Positions 5,940 through 10,563 of a stretch of 10,563 bases of DNA are shown piece after piece. Numbering within the stretch: position 1 is the stretch's first letter; each line of letters opens with the position of its first letter. The DNA is from JANMDR01 sp031409495 (GTDB taxonomy: Bacteria; Pseudomonadota; Gammaproteobacteria; Burkholderiales; Usitatibacteraceae): positions 1 to 10,563 of the forward strand of contig JANNXI010000226.1 in NCBI GenBank assembly GCA_031409495.1. The letters are read 5' to 3'. Below the pieces are notes generated by a model. That model ran no database searches. It worked only from the letters and a program-made list of their open reading frames with translations, and was not told where the DNA came from. Made by a program: the position numbers and the translations under genes.

Positions 5940-6979
5940 GATGACGATTGTGGCACCAATATTGTCACCTTCACCGTGTTGGCAACTGCTTCAATATTAC
6001 AAGTGGCACCAGCACCGCCCACGCGTACTAGCCGCTCACGCAAATTGTTCCAGCCAATACTTGGCTGCTCGACCGGCGCCCAGTTACCGGGATTTGTTAC
6101 GCTGATTTTTAGCGCGCCGTGCTCCGTTGAAATTTCGATCAACACCACACCGCCGCCCACCCGTCTGGCAATGCCGTGCTTTACCGCGTTTTCAACCAAA
6201 AGCTGCAGCAGCATTGGCGGCAGCGTAATGTTGGCCAATGCATCTACGTTAATTTTCCATTCAACAGTTAAGCAATTTTCATAATGCAATTGCTCCAGCG
6301 CCACGTAGTCGCGCACGATCGCAAGCTCATCATTTAGGCTCACGCGATCATGTGTGCTGTGGTGCAGGGTGTAGCGCAAAATGTTCGATAGTTGGGTGAC
6401 CATCGTGCGCGCTTTTTCGGTATCTTCGTTTATCATGGCGCGTAAATTATTGAGCGCATTAAAGGTAAAGTGCGGATTAATTTGCCCCTTCAGCACGTCA
6501 AGTTCAAGCTTACTTTGCGCGGCTTTTGCCCGCCAAGTTTCAATTTCAGCCTCGCGATAGCGGCGCAAATAGTAGGCGCTTAGCCAGATACCGCACCATA
6601 GCCACAGCATAGTGGCAGAATTAAAAATATAGCCAATAATGCTACCGAAACGATAGTCGGCATTGCCGCCCGGCAGCGTGACCCAATTCAGCGTTAGCGC
6701 CGTTTTTAAAATCACAAAAATACCGAACTGTACCAACACCGCTGCCAGCGGCACCACGATCAACATACAGCCCAGCAGCGGCCAGCCGGGGGACGCTAAC
6801 CTTCCATGTTTAAGCATAATGCTGCGCAGCACTTCGCTGGCCCCATATAGCCCCGAGCCTACGAGCATCATGATTAAAACAATGCCTGACGCCTTGCTAA
6901 GGTACTGGGCGAAAATCAGCAGTGAAACGACAGTATAGCCGCCCCAAAAAATCGCCTGAAATGCTGCACGTTTGTTCAT
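5936..6979 (-). CDS. LytS/AlgZ-type membrane sensor histidine kinase
   Basis: A 347-residue sensor kinase of the His_kinase/LytS class that partners LytTR regulators. The N-terminal half has about four membrane segments (near 11-27, 33-52, 68-92 and 113-137) with no large periplasmic domain, so the sensed signal is probably in or near the membrane. A short coiled linker (about 140-165) leads to the phospho-acceptor His170 in INPHFTFNALNNLR. The ATP-binding N-box is LVENAVKHGI (261-270, Asn264) and the G-box is SIGWNNLRERL (307-317). The usual Asp of the D-box appears as Asn in VTNPGNW, a variation found in this class. The start ATG at 6979-6977 lies 29 bases after the hydrolase stop, with no strong ribosome binding site. 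The 3' end overlaps the regulator by 4 bp. Confidence 0.93.
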   Translation of the reverse strand: MNKRAAFQAIFWGGYTVVSLLIFAQYLSKASGIVLIMMLVGSGLYGASEVLRSIMLKHGRLASPGWPLLGCMLIVVPLAAVLVQFGIFVILKTALTLNWVTLPGGNADYRFGSIIGYIFNSATMLWLWCGIWLSAYYLRRYREAEIETWRAKAAQSKLELDVLKGQINPHFTFNALNNLRAMINEDTEKARTMVTQLSNILRYTLHHSTHDRVSLNDELAIVRDYVALEQLHYENCLTVEWKINVDALANITLPPMLLQLLVENAVKHGIARRVGGGVVLIEISTEHGALKISVTNPGNWAPVEQPSIGWNNLRERLVRVGGAGATCNIEAVANTVKVTILVPQSSS

Positions 6980-7008
6980 GAACTTGATTTTTGAAGAGTG
7001 GAATACAA

Positions 7009-7929
7009 TTATGGCGAGGTTTTAGGCGAGGCAATAAATGCCTTAACTTGGCTCACTAACCACTGTGGATCGTCCCACATCAAAAAATGATAACCCGTTT
7101 CGCTCATTTCAATGCGGACGCCCTTTAAGTTTGCGTATTGATCGGTAAAAGTTTTGCGCACCGCATCTTTGGTAGAGCCGTATTGCGCATAAGCCGCCCA
7201 AGCACCCAACACCAAAGTAGGGCTGGTGATTTTTGATAAATCGTCACGTAGATCGATGGTCATCAGTTCGTACATTGCCTGCGTGGTGGTTGCACGGTCT
7301 GAGCTTACGCCCCATTCTAAAAGGGTTTCCAAGCGCTTTTCACTCAGCGTCATACCGCGTAAATTACCCTTCAATCGGCTGTGATAGCCTTCGAGTGGGC
7401 CCTGCATCATCCCTACTTTCATACCGTCCGCCATTGGCTTAGCGGTGGCGGCTGTCGCTGTAGGTGCTGTGGCTGCGGGAAAAAACGGCAGTGAATCTAC
7501 GATAATAATCCGCTCCAATTGCTTCGGTGCCTTAATCGCCATTTGTAAGGCCAATTCGCCACCAAGGCTGTGGCCAATCATCATCGGCTTTTGGAGCTTT
7601 TTTACATCGATATAGCTCAGCAAACTATCGCGGATCGTACTTAAAAATTTATCTTTAGCGCGATCACCTGCAATTGCGGGTAAGCCGGCAAAACCGGGCA
7701 GTTGCACCATATGGCACTGCACATTTTCGGCTTGCAATTGCGCACAGGTTTCGTCCCAAACCGCCGCTGCACTATTTAAGCCCGGCACCATGATTAAAGG
7801 CCGGCCTTCGCCGCGCGTGGTAATGCGCAGGTCTTGAAATAGTTCGGTGCGTTCAGCAGGCGCTGCAAATACGCCATTGGCGACAGAAATTACGAAGAAT
7901 AAGCAAATGCTAAGTTTGATTCGTTTCAT
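7009..7929 (-). CDS. Exported alpha/beta hydrolase
   Basis: A 306-residue serine hydrolase of unknown substrate. The start at 7929 is chosen because GAGGAG lies seven bases upstream and the protein then opens with a clear signal peptide (MKRIKLSICLFFVISVANG, cleavage near VFAAPA). The frame is open 41 codons further upstream, but that part is Pro-rich, lacks a ribosome binding site and would bury the signal peptide. Oxyanion-type text VPGLNS (48-53), the nucleophile elbow GHSLGG with Ser121, and likely catalytic His281 in TGYHFLMWDD are all visible. The acid residue is not obvious; Asp255 is a candidate. A low-complexity Ala/Thr stretch (about 152-164) lies in the lid region. It probably shares a transcript with the sensor kinase 29 bp downstream. 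Confidence 0.88.
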   Translation of the reverse strand: MKRIKLSICLFFVISVANGVFAAPAERTELFQDLRITTRGEGRPLIMVPGLNSAAAVWDETCAQLQAENVQCHMVQLPGFAGLPAIAGDRAKDKFLSTIRDSLLSYIDVKKLQKPMMIGHSLGGELALQMAIKAPKQLERIIIVDSLPFFPAATAPTATAATAKPMADGMKVGMMQGPLEGYHSRLKGNLRGMTLSEKRLETLLEWGVSSDRATTTQAMYELMTIDLRDDLSKITSPTLVLGAWAAYAQYGSTKDAVRKTFTDQYANLKGVRIEMSETGYHFLMWDDPQWLVSQVKAFIASPKTSP

Positions 7930-8044
7930 GTTGAGGCTCCTCGTTGGGTGTGGGGCTGGTGGGGAAGGCCAGTGCAGTATCTCGTAAAGAACGGGTGCGG
8001 CCTCAACATTATGGGCAACGGCGCTACGCGATGGCCGATGGCTT

Positions 8045-8959
8045 TTAGCCATCCTGAGCGGAGTTGCTTAACAAACTTAAACTTGATTCAAAACCGCGCT
8101 GCAGCCCGGTAATTGGGTCTGCAAAGGCGATTTTTTTTGCTAGAAGCTGCAGCGGCGCATTTACGTCACGCGGTGCGTCGGGCTTAAACGCCGGATAGAT
8201 GTTGTCATACAAAATCGGCAAGTTCAAATTTGCCATGTGCAGGCGCAGCTGGTGCTTTTTGCCGGTATGTGGATGGAGCATAAAATGCCCAATGCCGTTA
8301 TTGATTTCGAGCAAATGCACTTCGGTGCGGGCGTTAATTTTGCCATTAGCATCAACGGCGGATTGCATAAAGTTTGCCGCTGGCACGATGCAATTTTCAA
8401 TCATGATAGGAAACTGAAGTTGAAAACTTGGCGGCATCAGCGCTCGAGCCGCGTAGCGCTTTTGTATTTTATGTTCCGCAAACAACGCTGCGTAGGCACC
8501 GCGTGTATGCGGCTGTTTGGTGAAGCACACTAGCCCCGCTGTTTCTAAATCAATCCGGTGCATTGGCGCTAGATCGTCTAGCCGTAATCGACGCTTAAGC
8601 CGCACCAATAGGCTTTCTTGAACGTATCTTCCCACGGGTGCTACCGGCAAAAAATGCGGCTTATCGGCCACCACAATTAACTCGTCTTCAAAAATGATGG
8701 CTTCTTGCGCGGCTATTTTTTCTTCATCGTCTACATGGCGATAGTAGTACACCACTTGGTGCGCGATGAAGGGCGCGTCAGGTGATAGCGCGTTTCCGCT
8801 CGCATCTACAACGGCACCCGTGACCATACGTGCGCTAATTTGTAGCGCCGTCAATGTATCAAACCGTAGAATCAAATAGGCAAGTAAGTTTGGGTAACTT
8901 GCCTGCGGACAAGTGAACTTGCTTGCCGCAACACCATTTTTACTTGGGGGGCTCGACAA
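8045..8959 (-). CDS. RluA-family pseudouridine synthase, TTG start
   Basis: Converts uridine to pseudouridine in RNA; the exact target (rRNA or tRNA) cannot be told. The 304-residue protein has no S4 RNA-binding domain. The catalytic motif is MHRIDLETAGLVCF, with catalytic Asp137. The common Arg after that Asp is Leu here. HPHTGKKHQLRLHM (229-242) and LQLLAKKIAF (270-279) complete the family signature. The TTG start at 8959-8957 directly follows the TAG stop of the protease gene with no spacer. It is preferred because the resulting N-terminus (SSPPSKNGVAASK) resembles the opening of homologues as I remember them, and the next in-frame ATG would remove 44 residues. This arrangement suggests coupling to protease translation. 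Confidence 0.9.
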   Translation of the reverse strand: MSSPPSKNGVAASKFTCPQASYPNLLAYLILRFDTLTALQISARMVTGAVVDASGNALSPDAPFIAHQVVYYYRHVDDEEKIAAQEAIIFEDELIVVADKPHFLPVAPVGRYVQESLLVRLKRRLRLDDLAPMHRIDLETAGLVCFTKQPHTRGAYAALFAEHKIQKRYAARALMPPSFQLQFPIMIENCIVPAANFMQSAVDANGKINARTEVHLLEINNGIGHFMLHPHTGKKHQLRLHMANLNLPILYDNIYPAFKPDAPRDVNAPLQLLAKKIAFADPITGLQRGFESSLSLLSNSAQDG

Positions 8960-10072
8960 CTAGCTGCGCTCAGTGCGGCGGCTGGTGTCGATTATACGAA
9001 TTTTTTCAACGCGCTTTTTATCGTTGCGCGTGATGGCAATTTCAGCGATATTGCCAATGCCCACACGATCGAGTTCTGCTACAAAAGTAGAGAGCGTATC
9101 AGTGGGGCGGCCATTCACGGCGGTGATAATGTCACCCAATTGGTTATTGCGCCGATCATGAATCTTTAAATTGGCAGATTCAGCCGGCGTGCCTGCCGTA
9201 ATTGCACCAATCACGACGCCCTTAATGCGGCTGCGCGCAACTAAACTTGGATCAATAGCTCGAATGCCGATGCCAGGTGTGGCAGCCCTCCCGCGATTGA
9301 TCAACTGCGGCACGATGCGATTTACCATGTCCGCCGGAATCGCAAAACCCACACCAGCGGACGAGCCAGACGCGGAACGAATAGCCGAATTAACGCCAAT
9401 TAAGCGCCCCGCGCTGTCAAGCAACGGCCCGCCAGAATTGCCGGGGTTAATGGCGGCATCTGTTTGAATTACACCGGCAATTTCGGCGTAATCCTGTGTG
9501 GGCAAATAACGATCGAGGGCTGAAATAATGCCGTTGGTTAGGGTGCGGCTTAAGCCAAATGGGTTGCCAATAGCCATTACCGATTGGCCAACCTTTAAAT
9601 CGCGGGAAAGCCCTAGTGGTAGGGGTTTCAAGGCAGTAAGCACCGCAGCGGGTGCGTTTAGGCGTACCACGGCCAGATCGTATTCTGGCGCGGTACCAAT
9701 AACGGTGGCTTCAATAGGATCTTTACCAGCATCAAGCTGTACGGTTACTTTTTCGGCGTTTTGCACTACATGATTATTGGTAACAATATGCCCGCGTGTG
9801 TCCCACACAAAACCTGAGCCTGCACCTTGAGAAATACCGACCTGTTCACCAAAAAAGCCACCACGTATCAAGTTTTCAGTGGTGATGTAGGCAACTGAGG
9901 GCGCTGCGTTTTCGAATAAGCTCACCAACGCGCGCTCGTTATCTAGCAGCGCACCGCGCTGCGCTACCGCGCGCGGCTCGCTGGCGTTTCCTTTTTGCGC
10001 CGAAAGTAGGGTGGTGGCGACCAAACCAGTGAAGGCGACGCTTATAGCTAAGGCGATGGCAATTTTTTTCAT
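8960..10072 (-). CDS. Periplasmic HtrA/Deg-type serine protease with one PDZ domain
   Basis: A 370-residue envelope quality-control protease (peptidase family S1C). An N-terminal hydrophobic segment (about 3-24) acts as signal peptide or membrane anchor. The trypsin-like domain carries the full triad: His101 in IVTNNHVV, Asp132 in EYDLAVVRL and Ser213 in NPGNSGGPL. One PDZ domain follows (about 265-360), including GDIITAVNGRPTD. A single PDZ and this length fit the DegS/AlgW size class and not DegP, which has two. However, the N-terminus does not clearly match DegS, so no symbol is given. The ATG at 10072-10070 has only a weak ribosome binding site. The stop codon abuts the start of the pseudouridine synthase gene, suggesting one transcript. 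Confidence 0.93.
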   Translation of the reverse strand: MKKIAIALAISVAFTGLVATTLLSAQKGNASEPRAVAQRGALLDNERALVSLFENAAPSVAYITTENLIRGGFFGEQVGISQGAGSGFVWDTRGHIVTNNHVVQNAEKVTVQLDAGKDPIEATVIGTAPEYDLAVVRLNAPAAVLTALKPLPLGLSRDLKVGQSVMAIGNPFGLSRTLTNGIISALDRYLPTQDYAEIAGVIQTDAAINPGNSGGPLLDSAGRLIGVNSAIRSASGSSAGVGFAIPADMVNRIVPQLINRGRAATPGIGIRAIDPSLVARSRIKGVVIGAITAGTPAESANLKIHDRRNNQLGDIITAVNGRPTDTLSTFVAELDRVGIGNIAEIAITRNDKKRVEKIRIIDTSRRTERS

Positions 10073-10140
10073 CTGCTTAAGGAATAAAAAGTGAATAACA
10101 TTTTTTAGATGATGCCTACTTACTTAAGTTCAATATCAGC

Positions 10141-10563
10141 TTAGTCACGGTGTAACCGTTTAGCCCGTGCAATTCGCCATTCACCGTCAGGCTCACCTTC
10201 GTACACTTGCTCAAAGGTTGTGGCGGTTTCTTGCAATTTAGTATCAATAGCAATGCGGTTATCGAATACAAAGCACTCGCCTTCAAATTCTTTTTGCGCA
10301 TCAGGCAACGCTAAAAAATAATTGAGAATCCCACCCTCAAGCTGCACCACGGGTAGATTAAATTCTTTCATCCACGCACTGGTTTTTTCGCAGCGTATGC
10401 CGCCGGTGCAATACATGGCAATAGTTTTGCCTTCTGCTTTCCATTGCGCCACGTTGGCTTCAATGTATTTTGGGAAATCCCTAAAATTTTGCACCTTCGG
10501 GTCAATTGCCCCTTTAAATCGCCCAAGGCGATATTCAAAACTATTGCGATTATCCAGCAGCAC
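10141..10563 (-). CDS. trhO: TrhO-type tRNA uridine(34) hydroxylase, rhodanese domain (5' end outside window)
   Basis: The C-terminal 140 residues of a rhodanese-family protein (UPF0176/YceA, now TrhO), which uses oxygen to hydroxylate wobble uridine-34 in tRNA, the first step to cmo5U/mcmo5U. Visible family text includes LLDNRNSFEYRLGRFKGAI, the active-site loop YCTGGIRCEK (Cys52 and Cys58 of the fragment) and EGECFVFDNRIAID. The frame is open to the right edge; the edge codon GTG is internal. After CFVFDNR only about 38 residues remain, and they contain no cysteine. E. coli TrhO instead continues with a Cys-rich zinc-like tail, so this is a short form or a C-terminally diverged paralogue. 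A 68-base gap without an obvious terminator separates it from the protease gene. Confidence 0.88.
   Translation of the reverse strand: MLLDNRNSFEYRLGRFKGAIDPKVQNFRDFPKYIEANVAQWKAEGKTIAMYCTGGIRCEKTSAWMKEFNLPVVQLEGGILNYFLALPDAQKEFEGECFVFDNRIAIDTKLQETATTFEQVYEGEPDGEWRIARAKRLHRD

Noticed and set aside
7930..8052. Longer start of the alpha/beta hydrolase overlapping the pseudouridine synthase gene
   Set aside because: The added N-terminus is Pro-rich and would place the signal peptide internally; GAGGAG upstream of 7929 fits the shorter form.
1..10563. CRISPR array, tRNA or rRNA genes, toxin-antitoxin or phage-defence genes
   Set aside because: No regularly spaced repeats, no tRNA cloverleaf or rRNA motifs, and no recognisable defence proteins were seen on either strand.

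Overview
The window looks like chromosomal DNA of a Gram-negative proteobacterium, most likely a gammaproteobacterium. The evidence is a periplasmic HtrA-type protease, an exported YghX-like dienelactone hydrolase, a membrane diguanylate cyclase with a Sec signal peptide, and a TrhO-type tRNA hydroxylase. This placement is by protein resemblance only; no rRNA or other phylogenetic marker is present.

Layout. From 1 to 800 (minus strand, cut by the left edge) lies a dienelactone hydrolase family gene with a twin-arginine-like export signal. From about 800 to 1994 there is a gene-poor stretch containing the left end and a decayed transposase of an IS1380-family element. From 1995 to 4544 (plus strand) lies one large GC-rich gene: signal peptide, helical TPR-like periplasmic region, membrane segment, two PAS domains and a GGDEF domain with intact active site and inhibitory site. 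From 4545 to 5219 is a second gene-poor stretch, with hairpins, the C-terminal remnant of an IS91-like transposase on the minus strand, and a second copy of the same IS1380-type left end. From 10563 down to 5220 all genes are on the minus strand and closely packed: trhO (cut by the right edge), an S1C/PDZ serine protease, an RluA-family pseudouridine synthase whose TTG start abuts the protease stop codon, an exported alpha/beta hydrolase, a LytS/AlgZ-type histidine kinase, and a LytTR response regulator overlapping the kinase by 4 bp.

How it works together. The kinase and regulator form a co-translated two-component pair. The alpha/beta hydrolase lies 29 bp upstream of the kinase and may share its transcript. 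The protease and pseudouridine synthase are directly adjacent and likely co-transcribed. The diguanylate cyclase is the odd one out: opposite strand, richer in G+C, and bracketed by two direct copies (1118-1202 and 5032-5116) of an IS left end, so it probably lies in a segment shaped by insertion sequences. I did not find a convincing wholly new system. The most interesting items are the IS-bracketed cyclase, the nested IS relics, and the uncharacterised hydrolase/two-component cluster.
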